NCBI GenBank assembly: GCA_018402455.1
Contig: JAGYIG010000013.1
Coordinates: 1-64,000 of the forward strand
Reading direction: 5' to 3'
Length of the DNA: 64,000 nucleotides
Source: Opitutaceae bacterium
Lineage (GTDB): Bacteria > Verrucomicrobiota > Verrucomicrobiia > Opitutales > Opitutaceae
Within the stretch, counting starts at the first letter, position 1; every line of letters begins with the position of its first letter. Positions 1-8,836 of the stretch are shown piece after piece. Under the pieces are notes generated by a model that had not been told where the DNA came from, ran no database searches, and saw only the letters and a program-made list of their open reading frames with translations. The position numbers and the translations under genes were made by a program.

Positions 1-1067
1 AGATCCTCGATCATTAAATCTAAGGCCTCCGCCCGATCCAGGTAGCCCAGATTAGCCCGAATTTCCGTCAACCCGGCCTCATTCCGGAGCAAGCCATCCA
101 CCGTCTCCTTCAGGCGGTTGATTTCGTGTTCCGGCACCACCACACCCCCGCCGCGACGAGTAAACTCCAACGCATTTGCCTCCTGGTGACCGTCCGCGGC
201 ATGGGGATAGGGCACCAACACGGCAGGCACGCGACACTTGCGCAACTCGGCCAGGGTGCCCGCGCCGGAACGGGACACCACCAGATCACCGACCGAATAG
301 AGCGAGGCCATCTCATCGCAGAATGGAATTCGCGCGAAGGCCACCGTGGTCCCCTCCGGGCCCGGCAAAAACTCGGTGCGCGCCCCACCTTGGTCCGGCC
401 CCGTCACCACCAGCAGTTGCACGCCTGCGCCAGCGAAGTGAGCCGCCTGTTCCTCGGCCCATTGGTTCAAGGCCCGGGCCCCTTGACTCCCCCCGAAAAC
501 AACCACCGTGGAGCGCGTCGGATCCAGCCCAAATCGCTCCGCCGATTCCCCCCGCGGCATCCGTTCGATCTCAGCGCGCACCGGCAAGCCGGCGTAGCGC
601 AGCTTGGTCTGATTGGTGGTGGGTAACAACACGCCCCGGGGCAGATAGATCCGGTGGGCGAACCGCGCCAGGGAACGCACCGCCCGGCCCACCACCCGAT
701 TGGCTTCGTGCAAGGCCACCGGCACGCCGCGCAACCACCCGGCCACAATAATTGAGGCGGTGGTAAATCCGCCAAACCCGATGATGGCCTGCGGCCGTTC
801 CCGGCGTATCAAACGCCAGGAAAACACCAGACCTTCGGCTTGCTTTACGGCAAAACGGGCCAGCCCTCCCGCCGAGAACAGCAGCGGGGCCCCCGGCACC
901 ACTTTGAATTCAAGATCCGGATACTTCCGGGTGAGCAGGGTATCGATGCGTTTCTCCGAAATGAGCAGCAGCGGCCGGGCACCCCGGCGGCGCAGGGTTT
1001 CCGCCAAGGCTATCCCGGGTGTCAGATGACCACCCGTCCCCCCACAGGCGATCACGAAACGACTCAT
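1..1067 (-). CDS. murG: MurG, lipid II-forming N-acetylglucosaminyltransferase (3' end cut by window)
   Basis: MurG transfers GlcNAc from UDP-GlcNAc to lipid I at the inner face of the membrane, making lipid II. The protein begins MSRFVIACGGTGGHLTPG, with the family's N-terminal glycine-rich loop GGTGGH. The ATG (1067-1065) overlaps the ftsW stop as ATGA, which fixes the start and implies translational coupling. The frame stays open to base 1, so about 355 residues are present, close to the usual full length, but the stop codon lies outside the window. It is the last visible gene of the minus-strand dcw cluster. Confidence 0.95.
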   Translation of the reverse strand, partial: MSRFVIACGGTGGHLTPGIALAETLRRRGARPLLLISEKRIDTLLTRKYPDLEFKVVPGAPLLFSAGGLARFAVKQAEGLVFSWRLIRRERPQAIIGFGGFTTASIIVAGWLRGVPVALHEANRVVGRAVRSLARFAHRIYLPRGVLLPTTNQTKLRYAGLPVRAEIERMPRGESAERFGLDPTRSTVVVFGGSQGARALNQWAEEQAAHFAGAGVQLLVVTGPDQGGARTEFLPGPEGTTVAFARIPFCDEMASLYSVGDLVVSRSGAGTLAELRKCRVPAVLVPYPHAADGHQEANALEFTRRGGGVVVPEHEINRLKETVDGLLRNEAGLTEIRANLGYLDRAEALDLMIED

Positions 1068-2218
1068 GCGGTGACTTCCTCCAAGGTGCGCGTGCGACCC
1101 AACAACACAGGTTTGGTCCACGTGCGGGCGGTGTTCAGGATCACGCCGAGCAACAGTCCCATCAGCACCAGATTGGAGAGTCCGGCACTAATGAACGGCA
1201 GGGACATACCCTTGGTCGGTAACAGCCCGGTGACGACGCCCAAATTCACAATGGCCTGCAAAGTCAGGGTGAGGATCGACCCGGTGACCAACAGGAATTG
1301 AAAGAGGTTGGGCGCCCGTCGCAAATGCAGCAAACCGAGCACAAAAATCACGGCAAACGTGAGGACCACGGCCAGCGTGAAGGGCAAGCCGAGCTCCTCC
1401 CCCATCACCGCAAAGATGAAATCCGTATGCGCCTCCGGCAGAAAATTGAGTTGCTGGCGGCCCTGCCCGATACCAGCGCCTTCCACCCCGCCCACCGCAA
1501 AGGCGGCCAGCGATTGATAGAGCTGATAAGTACCCCCCAATTTATTACCCTCCACATCGAGAAACGCCGTGAACCGGTGCAGCCGATTGGGATTATTGAT
1601 GACAAGCACCGTGAAAGCAGCCACGGCCGAGCCCGCGGCGGGAAGGATGTAAGCCCAGCGTGTGCCCGCCAAAAAAACGAGAATCAAGCCCACGGTGAAG
1701 ACCAACGCGGCGGTCCCAAAATCGGGCTGTAAAACCACCAGCCCGGCAAAGCCCCCCACCATCGCGACCGGCACCACAAAGCCCCGCCGAAACTCTCCAA
1801 TGCGACTTTGATTGATGGCCAAATAATGCGCGACACAGAACACCATGGCCAACTTGGCGAATTCCGAGGCCTGCACCCGCACCGGGCCGAGGCCAAGCCA
1901 GCGACGGCTGCCGTTGACGGATATGCCGATGCCGGGGATCACGGTCAGGACCAGCGCCACCACCGCTCCAAGTCCAATCACCCACGCGAAACGCCGCATC
2001 GCTTCCAAATCGAGCCGACTGACCACCACACAGGCCACGGTGGCGGCGATCACGCCAATGACCTGTTTAACGATGTAAAAAAACGGTCCCTGCGCCGACG
2101 CCGACGTCGCGCTGAACAACGTGGGGAGGCCCAACACAAAAAGGCCGACCGCACACACAACAATGAGGTTGGCCGGATTCGCGGTCGCGACGCTGGGTTT
2201 GGGGGCAGTAGGGGTCAT
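1064..2218 (-). CDS. ftsW: FtsW, SEDS-family peptidoglycan glycosyltransferase of the divisome
   Basis: A 384-residue polytopic membrane protein of the FtsW/RodA/SpoVE (SEDS) family, which polymerises lipid II at the division septum together with the cognate class B PBP. About ten hydrophobic segments are visible, and family signatures include GSRRWLGLGPVRVQASEFAK and, near the C-terminus, KGMSLPFISAGLSNL. The order murD, LysM gene, ftsW, murG, with FtsI in the same cluster, supports FtsW over RodA. It overlaps murG by 4 bp. Confidence 0.95.
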   Translation of the reverse strand: MTPTAPKPSVATANPANLIVVCAVGLFVLGLPTLFSATSASAQGPFFYIVKQVIGVIAATVACVVVSRLDLEAMRRFAWVIGLGAVVALVLTVIPGIGISVNGSRRWLGLGPVRVQASEFAKLAMVFCVAHYLAINQSRIGEFRRGFVVPVAMVGGFAGLVVLQPDFGTAALVFTVGLILVFLAGTRWAYILPAAGSAVAAFTVLVINNPNRLHRFTAFLDVEGNKLGGTYQLYQSLAAFAVGGVEGAGIGQGRQQLNFLPEAHTDFIFAVMGEELGLPFTLAVVLTFAVIFVLGLLHLRRAPNLFQFLLVTGSILTLTLQAIVNLGVVTGLLPTKGMSLPFISAGLSNLVLMGLLLGVILNTARTWTKPVLLGRTRTLEEVTA

Positions 2219-2245
2219 TCAGATCCGGGGGGTTGGGGCGCGGGT

Positions 2246-3403
2246 TTATTCAAAGACCGGCGCCGATTGGGCTCCGCCACCGATCGTCTTCACCGGCTCA
2301 TCCACCGTGATCACCGGCACGTTGCTCAAATCCTCATCCTCCAATCCCGCATCAAGATCCTCGTTGGCCAGATTCGACGGGCTGGCGGTCAAGGTCCGGA
2401 TGCGTTCGGTGGCAGCAGGAGCATTGGAGGCGGGTGGAGTGGAAGCCGGTTGATTGGGAGCCGGAGGCGGCGCTTCCCACCCGGGGATGATCAGTTCCTG
2501 ACCGGCTCGAATCAGCGAGGGGTCCCGCACTTTATTCGCCACCGCGATGTCCCCGATCCGCACCCCGTAACGATTGGCGATCACCGCCAGACTCTCGCCG
2601 GGAGCGACGGTGTGTTTGAACGCATCGCTGGACGGGCCGGCCACCGGCGTTTCCGGCGCCGTGGTCACCGCTTCCGCCGTCGCCGACGGAGCCACCGTGG
2701 CCGACTCCGGAATAAGCAATCGTTCCCCCGCCCGGACCATGTCGCCACTCAAGCGATTGAACGCCTTGAGCTCGGCTACGCTGGTGCCATGAGCCCGGGC
2801 AATCTTGCCCAAGGTGTCGCCGGGGCGAATCACGTAGCTGCGGCTGCGGTCATCCGGCGGGGCCATCGCCGCCAGGCCGGGAGCTGCGGCCGCAGCAGCG
2901 GGAGCCTGGCCCGGGATCACCAGAACCTGTCCCACCCGCAAACCCGCATCCGCCGGCAAGCCATTGGCCGCCGCCAGCTCGCGCACACTCAGATTGTTTT
3001 TCTTCGCCAACGCCCAGAGGTTGTCTCCGCGTTGGACCGTGTAGGTCGCCATCGATTCGACCGGATCCGCCACCGGCGCGGTCGGCATAAGGCTCTCGGG
3101 CCGGGGCTCCGCGGGCCGGGTCGGACTGAAACGCGTCCCCCCACCGGAGGTCGCCGGCGCGTTCGGATCAAAGCCACTGCCCACCGGTCCCGCCAACGGA
3201 GGATTGAGATCGGCATCGCGCATTTCCGGCGCCGCCGAAATCGGGGTGGAGTTGGCCGGCTGTCGCATGGTGGTGGTCGGCGCCGGGGTCGAGGCCGGCG
3301 CTGGCGCGGACTTGGTCGAGCGGCAACCGGGAATCACAATGGCCAGCACCAACACGGCAATATGCACCGCGATAACGGCTCCGAGGATATTGAGTAATTT
3401 CAT
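2246..3403 (-). CDS. LysM-repeat (putative lipo)protein embedded in the dcw cluster
   Basis: A 385-residue protein with an N-terminal hydrophobic segment ending in IPGC (Cys27), a possible although not ideal lipobox because of the Pro at -2. A Pro/Ala/Thr-rich linker follows, then three LysM modules at about residues 121-164, 190-232 and 264-307 (cores YTVQRGDNLW, YVIRPGDTLG, HTVAPGESLA), separated by low-complexity spacers. LysM binds GlcNAc-containing glycan such as peptidoglycan. No catalytic domain is visible. It sits 34 bp after murD and 27 bp before ftsW on the same strand, suggesting a peptidoglycan-binding partner of septal wall synthesis. The exact role is unknown. Confidence 0.85.
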   Translation of the reverse strand: MKLLNILGAVIAVHIAVLVLAIVIPGCRSTKSAPAPASTPAPTTTMRQPANSTPISAAPEMRDADLNPPLAGPVGSGFDPNAPATSGGGTRFSPTRPAEPRPESLMPTAPVADPVESMATYTVQRGDNLWALAKKNNLSVRELAAANGLPADAGLRVGQVLVIPGQAPAAAAAAPGLAAMAPPDDRSRSYVIRPGDTLGKIARAHGTSVAELKAFNRLSGDMVRAGERLLIPESATVAPSATAEAVTTAPETPVAGPSSDAFKHTVAPGESLAVIANRYGVRIGDIAVANKVRDPSLIRAGQELIIPGWEAPPPAPNQPASTPPASNAPAATERIRTLTASPSNLANEDLDAGLEDEDLSNVPVITVDEPVKTIGGGAQSAPVFE

Positions 3404-3437
3404 GGCAGGGGGGGGATTCGGTGGTTATGGCAATTGA

Positions 3438-4730
3438 CTAGGCGGGCGAGGCCGGATCGGCGACCGCCAGGGCTTGGACCAGAGAGACGAATTCGTCTCC
3501 CCGCGCGGCGTATCCGGAATAGTGATCGAGACTGGAAAAAGCGGGACTCAGCAGGACGTCGTCCCCCGGCTGGGCGGCTACCGCGGCCCGGGTTACGGCT
3601 TCAGCCAAATCAGCGCAAACGTGATGGGGCACCGCAGCGGCGCCCAAAAGAGCCGCCAGTATATTGCGGGTTTCCCCGATCAACAAGACCTGCTTCACCC
3701 GATTACGAATCCGATGGACAAATCCCGCCAGGTCCCCGCCCTTGGATTTACCGCCGGCAATCAGGATGACCGGCTGCGCAAACCGACCCAACGCGGCCTC
3801 GGTCGCATGAAAATTGGTGGCCTTCGAATCGTCCCACCATGTGACCCCCGCGATCCGTCCGACTTGCCCCATGCGATGCGGGCCCAAAGTAAAATCCTGT
3901 GCCGCGGCATAGAGCACCGGTTCCCGCAACCCGGCCAATCGCCACCACGCCGCCGCCAACAAAAAGTTCTCCCGGTGGGGCTGCGCATCGAACACCGTGC
4001 CGCGGAGCAACACATCCCCCGCCGGATCCTCGGTTTCAATCACCGCCCCCTCCGGCAGGGATTGACCATAAAGCTCTGCCGCCCGGGCCACACTCGAACC
4101 CGCCAACACGTGACCACCAATCGCCCGTTCAAACAACCGCCACTTGGCGGCAAAGTAAGCCGGCATGGAGCCATGTCGCTCCAAATGGTCCTCTGCAAAA
4201 TTCGTCCACAGCGCGGCATCCGCTCGGAAATGGTGCAGCGACTCCGCTTGAAAGGAACTGACCTCACAGACCGCCACCGAATCCGGCGCTCCCCCCTCCC
4301 GCGCCAAAACCACCGCGCTGAAAGCACAACCGATGTTGCCCACCGCAAAGGCATCCTTACCCGCCTGCTTCAACGCATGGGTGAGAAACTCCACTAGGGT
4401 GGTTTTCCCGTTCGTGCCCGTCACGGCCACAATCTCTCCTCGCCACAACAGCGCCGCAAAATCCAACTCCGCCAAACACACCAAGCCCGTCGAACGAGCT
4501 GCCACCACCCAATCGTGGGAAGGGGAAAACCCTGGCGACAGGAGAACCAGCTTGTGCTCACCGGGCGCAAACTCCGTGCGCGCACCCGGCCCGCCGGCTT
4601 GGTCATAGGTCACGACCCGCCCGCCCAGCTTCTCAATCAGAGCCGCCGCCGAGCGACCGCTCACCCCCGCCCCTAACACCGCCACCGGCGCGTCGAGCAT
4701 GGAAAGAAGAAAGGCAGGAGCAGTGAGCAT
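3438..4730 (-). CDS. murD: MurD, UDP-N-acetylmuramoyl-L-alanine--D-glutamate ligase
   Basis: This cytoplasmic Mur ligase adds D-Glu to UDP-MurNAc-L-Ala using ATP. It has 430 residues, in the normal range. The N-terminal Rossmann part (AVLGAGVSGRSAA) is followed by the ATP-binding P-loop VTGTNGKTTLVEF and a central ligase domain. The C-terminal domain contains WWDDSKATNFHATEAAL, the family signature, then LIAGGKSKGGDL and the terminal LLSPAFSSLDHY motif. It lies 3 bp after the mraY stop in the same operon. Confidence 0.96.
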   Translation of the reverse strand: MLTAPAFLLSMLDAPVAVLGAGVSGRSAAALIEKLGGRVVTYDQAGGPGARTEFAPGEHKLVLLSPGFSPSHDWVVAARSTGLVCLAELDFAALLWRGEIVAVTGTNGKTTLVEFLTHALKQAGKDAFAVGNIGCAFSAVVLAREGGAPDSVAVCEVSSFQAESLHHFRADAALWTNFAEDHLERHGSMPAYFAAKWRLFERAIGGHVLAGSSVARAAELYGQSLPEGAVIETEDPAGDVLLRGTVFDAQPHRENFLLAAAWWRLAGLREPVLYAAAQDFTLGPHRMGQVGRIAGVTWWDDSKATNFHATEAALGRFAQPVILIAGGKSKGGDLAGFVHRIRNRVKQVLLIGETRNILAALLGAAAVPHHVCADLAEAVTRAAVAAQPGDDVLLSPAFSSLDHYSGYAARGDEFVSLVQALAVADPASPA

Positions 4731-4733
4731 GAT

Positions 4734-5855
4734 CTAACGCAGTTTTAGGGTGCCCAAACCAATAAGCGCACACATCAACGAAATGATCCAAAACCGTAAA
4801 ACCACCTTGGTTTCGGGCCAACCCCGTTTCTGGAAATGATGATGAACCGGAGCCATGCGGAAGAACCGCCGTCCCTCGCCGGTCTGCCGCCGGGTGTATT
4901 TAAAATACGAAACCTGAATGATCACCGACAGGGCTTCAGCCACGAACACCCCGCCCACGATCACCAGCGTCAAGGGCTGCTGCACCATAAACGCGATCAC
5001 CCCGATCAACCCGCCCAGGGCGAGCGATCCGGTATCCCCCATGAATAGTTCCGCCGGGTGCGAGTTATACCACAAAAAGGCCATGCCCGCCCCAACCAAG
5101 GCCCCACAAATCACTGCCAGTTCACCCGTTCCCGGAACGTATCCGATCAACAAATACTCTGATATGCGGAAATTGCCCGCCGCGTAGGCCATGATGCCGT
5201 AGACCAGCGCCACCGTAATGGTGCACCCGATGGCCAGTCCATCCAACCCGTCCGTGAGATTGATCGCATTGCTAAAGCCCACGACCCAGAAAAACATCAT
5301 AATGAATAACAGGATCATGCCTATGATTCCCACAAACATGAAGACCGGTTCCTTCACAAAGGGCACCCAGAGCTCCCGAATATGTTCCGCACTGGTCGGA
5401 TTGGTCGCCAGGAGGATCAGCGTCCCGGCGGTCACCGCGGTCTGCCAAAACAGTTTCTCACGGGAGGAGATGCCCTCCCGGTTGCCTCGGCTGACTTTCA
5501 GATAGTCATCCCGAAATCCAATCGCGGTCAACGCGCCGTAAACAAACATCGAGGTGATGACATAGATATTCGGCGTCGCCCACAGCAACGTGCTCACCGC
5601 CACCGCGACGAAGATGAGCAGCCCCCCCATCGTTGGGGTGTTCTTTTTATCGAATCGCTCGCCCAGATCACCCGTGCGGTCATCGTCATAGTGCTGCCCA
5701 AATTTGAGCCGGCGGAGCTTCGCAATCAACCAAGGTCCCAGCACAAACCCCACCAGCGTGGCCGTGCCGGCGGCCAGCAGGGTGCGCAGCGTCAGGTAGC
5801 GCAGAACCCGCAGCGGCCCCCAAAATTCTTCGTAATCGGCGAGATAGGAGAGCAT
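4734..5855 (-). CDS. mraY: MraY, phospho-N-acetylmuramoyl-pentapeptide transferase
   Basis: MraY moves phospho-MurNAc-pentapeptide from UDP onto undecaprenyl phosphate, giving lipid I. I start at the ATG at 5855 (MLSYLADYEEFWGPLRVLRY), giving 373 residues, the usual MraY length. The frame stays open further upstream, but that part translates to low-complexity sequence inside murF. Motifs include KKNTPTMGGLLI, the NAINLTDGLDGLAIG Asp-rich loop and MAPVHHHFQKRGWPETKV. About ten membrane segments are expected. The start lies 2 bp after the murF stop. Confidence 0.96.
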   Translation of the reverse strand: MLSYLADYEEFWGPLRVLRYLTLRTLLAAGTATLVGFVLGPWLIAKLRRLKFGQHYDDDRTGDLGERFDKKNTPTMGGLLIFVAVAVSTLLWATPNIYVITSMFVYGALTAIGFRDDYLKVSRGNREGISSREKLFWQTAVTAGTLILLATNPTSAEHIRELWVPFVKEPVFMFVGIIGMILLFIMMFFWVVGFSNAINLTDGLDGLAIGCTITVALVYGIMAYAAGNFRISEYLLIGYVPGTGELAVICGALVGAGMAFLWYNSHPAELFMGDTGSLALGGLIGVIAFMVQQPLTLVIVGGVFVAEALSVIIQVSYFKYTRRQTGEGRRFFRMAPVHHHFQKRGWPETKVVLRFWIISLMCALIGLGTLKLR

Positions 5856-5857
5856 GA

Positions 5858-7240
5858 CTAGGAGTGCAGGGCAGCCTCCTCTGCCAACAGGGTTTCCAAA
5901 GCATAACGCCGACTGCCTTTGATGAAGACCGGACCTTTCCAGTCCGCATAAACGGAGGCCAATCCCCCCAGATCCGCAACCACTTGGATTCGATCCTCCG
6001 CCACTCCGGCCGCCATTGCGCCCGCTTTGACCGCCGCCGCATCGGACCCGATCAGGGCCAGTCGATCGTCGGCCCGCCACGGCAACTCCCGCCCCACCTC
6101 TTCATGCAACTGCCAGGATTCGGTTCCGAGTTCCTCCATCCCTCCAATAATAAACAGCCGGGCGGCCTCATCCGTAGTCATGCGCTCAAAGGCGGCCACG
6201 GCATCCCGCATGGCTGCGGGGTTGGCGTTGTAGCAATCAAGATACACCAAACGCTCTCCGTCCCGTCTCACTTCCCCCCGCAAAGCGGCGGGACGCCATT
6301 GGGCCAAGCCCATTTGAACTTCCTCAGAGGTGCGCCCCCAACCACGGGCCAACGTGATGGCCAGAGCCGCGTTCTGCGCCATGCCATCGGTGGTGCGGGC
6401 CAGTAGGTAAGTCTCCGGCAATCTGTCCCCCCGCACGAAACCGAGCACCGTGTGCTCGCGCTGGTGCGTCACCATAAATTGGACCGCGTGGTCAGCCACC
6501 CGACGACCAAATACCTCCACCCGCTCAACCACCACCCGGGTCTCGGCCAAGGCTTGAAAGGGCTCCAACCCCGCCACGCCCAGCGGCATAACCTTTTCGC
6601 CCGGAGCGGTCACCGCCCGGGCTAACTTCACCTTTTCGCGCGCCACGCCGGCCAGATCGCCCAATCCTGCCGTATGGGCATGGTCCACCAACGTAACGAT
6701 CGCCGCATCAGGTTCGATCATCGCCGCCAGCTCGTCCATCTCACCGGGTCCGCTGATCCCGGCCTCAATGATGCCAAAATCATGAGCCACCGGATCAAGC
6801 ATCGTGAGCGTCAGCGGCACCCCCAACTGGTTGTTGAGATTGCCCGGCGTGGCCAGGCTCCGCTGCCCCAACATCAGTGCCAGCAGATTCTTGGTCGATG
6901 TCTTGCCGGCACTACCCGTAATCCCGACCACCCGCCCCGGGAACTCCCGGCGATGCTCCCGCGCAATGGTCTGCAAGGCCTGCAAAGGGTCGGCCACCGT
7001 CAATTGAGGCAGCGCCACCCCCGCCTGCTCCACCGCCACCAGCGCGGCCACCGCCCCGCGCTCCGCCGCCGCCGCTACAAAATCATGCCCGTCGCGTTGG
7101 TCCGTCTTCAACGCCACAAAAACTTGCCCCGGTTCAATTTTGCGCGAGTCAAAGGCCCACCCGCAAAGGTCGGCTTCCGGCTGGCGATTCCAGCGGCCCT
7201 GAGTCCATGCGGAGAGTTTGTCGGGGTCGAAGCGGGGCAC
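5858..7240 (-). CDS. murF: MurF, UDP-N-acetylmuramoyl-tripeptide--D-alanyl-D-alanine ligase
   Basis: MurF adds D-Ala-D-Ala to the UDP-MurNAc tripeptide. With a GTG start at 7240 the product is 460 residues (MPRFDPDKLSAWTQGRW), starting just after the murE stop. A longer open frame reaches back into murE, but those residues do not resemble the family. The N-terminal substrate domain carries CGWAFDSRKIEPGQVFVALK, the P-loop is GITGSAGKTSTKN, and the mid-domain signature LDCYNANPAAMRDAV is present. The start codon choice is inferred from the family alignment. Confidence 0.94.
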   Translation of the reverse strand: MPRFDPDKLSAWTQGRWNRQPEADLCGWAFDSRKIEPGQVFVALKTDQRDGHDFVAAAAERGAVAALVAVEQAGVALPQLTVADPLQALQTIAREHRREFPGRVVGITGSAGKTSTKNLLALMLGQRSLATPGNLNNQLGVPLTLTMLDPVAHDFGIIEAGISGPGEMDELAAMIEPDAAIVTLVDHAHTAGLGDLAGVAREKVKLARAVTAPGEKVMPLGVAGLEPFQALAETRVVVERVEVFGRRVADHAVQFMVTHQREHTVLGFVRGDRLPETYLLARTTDGMAQNAALAITLARGWGRTSEEVQMGLAQWRPAALRGEVRRDGERLVYLDCYNANPAAMRDAVAAFERMTTDEAARLFIIGGMEELGTESWQLHEEVGRELPWRADDRLALIGSDAAAVKAGAMAAGVAEDRIQVVADLGGLASVYADWKGPVFIKGSRRYALETLLAEEAALHS

Positions 7241-7250
7241 GATGCGTAAA

Positions 7251-8735
7251 TCAGTCGGAAGTAATTTGCTTGATGCCAATGAGCTCACGAGCCACCAGCC
7301 GGTCGTCAAAGGGCACCACGGTGTCAGCGAACTCCTGATAGGGTTCGTGGCCCTTGCCGACGATCAGCAGGCTGTCACCGGGCTCGGCCATATCCAGCGC
7401 CAAACTGATTGCCCGGCGCCGATCATCGACCCACGTGATGCGATTGGGCGCGGTCACCCCCGTCTGCATGTCGCCAAAAATCTGCGCCAGATCCTCCCGC
7501 CGCGGGTTATCGGCAGTCGCAAACGTAAAATCAGCCTGCTCCTGCACCGCCTGCACCATCAAGGGCCGCTTGGCCCGGTCCCGGTCGCCACCACAACCAA
7601 ACACCACCAACAAGCGACCCGGGGTCACCGGCTTCAGCATGCCCACCGCGTTGCGCAACGCATCATCCGTATGGGCATAGTCCACCAGCACGTTAAAGGG
7701 TTGGCCTTCCTCAATTCGCTCCATCCGACCGGGCACCCCGGCAAAGGTCCGCAGGCGATCAAGAAAATCGGTCGGCTCGCGCCCGGCGGCCAACACCGCG
7801 GCCAACGCCGCCAACAGGTTCGAGACGTTGTAGCGGCCGATGAGGGGGGATTCGACCCACTGCTCTCCACCGGGCCAGATGAGCCGCAGCCGCGTGCTTT
7901 TAAAGCCATATTCCACCTCGGTCGCCCGCACGTCCGCCTCGGGGTGCTCGCCGAAAGAGAGTCGAGATGCCTGTTCGCCCAACATTTCCCACAGTCGGCG
8001 TCCCCACGGATCGTCGAGATTCACCACCGACCGCCGCGGACGACACCCGGTCTCACCCGTGAACAATCGGGCTTTGACACTAAAATAATCCTCCATCGAC
8101 TCGTGATAATCGAGGTGGTCGCGGGTCAGGTTGGTGAATACCGCCACCTCCAACTCCAGTCCCTGCACGCGTTGCTGGTCGATACCGTGAGAACTGATTT
8201 CCATCACCGCATCATCGCAGCCCGCATCGCGCATTTGCGCCAACATGCCAAAGGTGTCGATGGCCTCCGGAGTGGTCCGAAAGGACGGCACCGTGCGGGC
8301 CCCCAAATCGTAGGCAATGGTGCCCAGCAATCCCACCGGTTTGCCCCCGCCCAACAGGTGCTTCACCAGGTGCGCCACCGTGGTCTTGCCGTTGGTGCCG
8401 GTGATCCCGGTGACCCGCAGCGTCCGATCCGGTTGGCGATAGTAGCGTCGGGCGACTTGCGCCACCAGTTGGCGCGGGTCCTCCGCTTGGATGAAGGTCA
8501 CTTTGCTGGACGCCATCCGGGGCATCACCGCCGCCACCACCGCCACCGCCCCGCGCACCACCGCCTCATCAATGAATTTCGCCCCGTCCGTGCGGCGCCC
8601 CGGCAGCGCAAAATAGACGTTACCGGGCATCACCCGCCGACTGTCGATGGCCAGGCCCGAGATGGGCCGGTCCAACTCGCCTTTCACGGCTACCGTGTCG
8701 GTTTTGTTGAGAAAATCGGAGAGCTTGGGCGCCAT
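7251..8735 (-). CDS. murE: MurE, UDP-N-acetylmuramoyl-tripeptide synthetase
   Basis: MurE adds the third residue (meso-DAP or L-Lys) to UDP-MurNAc-L-Ala-D-Glu. The ATG at 8735 gives 494 residues (MAPKLSDFLNK), matching the usual length. A GTG at 8840 that overlaps the ftsI stop (GTGA) and follows a GGAAGG-like site would add 35 residues, so the start is not settled. Motifs are SGLAIDSRRVMPGNVYFALPG, the P-loop TGITGTNGKTTVAHL and VDYAHTDDALRNA. Near residues 415-420 it reads ADNPRREDLAQ; the DNPR signature is the one associated with meso-DAP-adding MurE. Confidence 0.94.
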   Translation of the reverse strand: MAPKLSDFLNKTDTVAVKGELDRPISGLAIDSRRVMPGNVYFALPGRRTDGAKFIDEAVVRGAVAVVAAVMPRMASSKVTFIQAEDPRQLVAQVARRYYRQPDRTLRVTGITGTNGKTTVAHLVKHLLGGGKPVGLLGTIAYDLGARTVPSFRTTPEAIDTFGMLAQMRDAGCDDAVMEISSHGIDQQRVQGLELEVAVFTNLTRDHLDYHESMEDYFSVKARLFTGETGCRPRRSVVNLDDPWGRRLWEMLGEQASRLSFGEHPEADVRATEVEYGFKSTRLRLIWPGGEQWVESPLIGRYNVSNLLAALAAVLAAGREPTDFLDRLRTFAGVPGRMERIEEGQPFNVLVDYAHTDDALRNAVGMLKPVTPGRLLVVFGCGGDRDRAKRPLMVQAVQEQADFTFATADNPRREDLAQIFGDMQTGVTAPNRITWVDDRRRAISLALDMAEPGDSLLIVGKGHEPYQEFADTVVPFDDRLVARELIGIKQITSD

Positions 8736-8836
8736 CTTGAATACGCGTTGACGGTCGAGGGTCTCGCGACGGGTGCGAGCGGGAAAGCGGGTGCTGAAAG
8801 CGTGGATAAGAGGAGTGTCGTGCGTGAGGTAACCGA

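Noticed and set aside
1808-3397. Long plus-strand open frame (529 codons) antisense to the ftsW and LysM genes
   Set aside because: Sequence is His-, Arg- and Gly-rich with no family match and lies opposite well-supported genes; typical by-product of high GC content.
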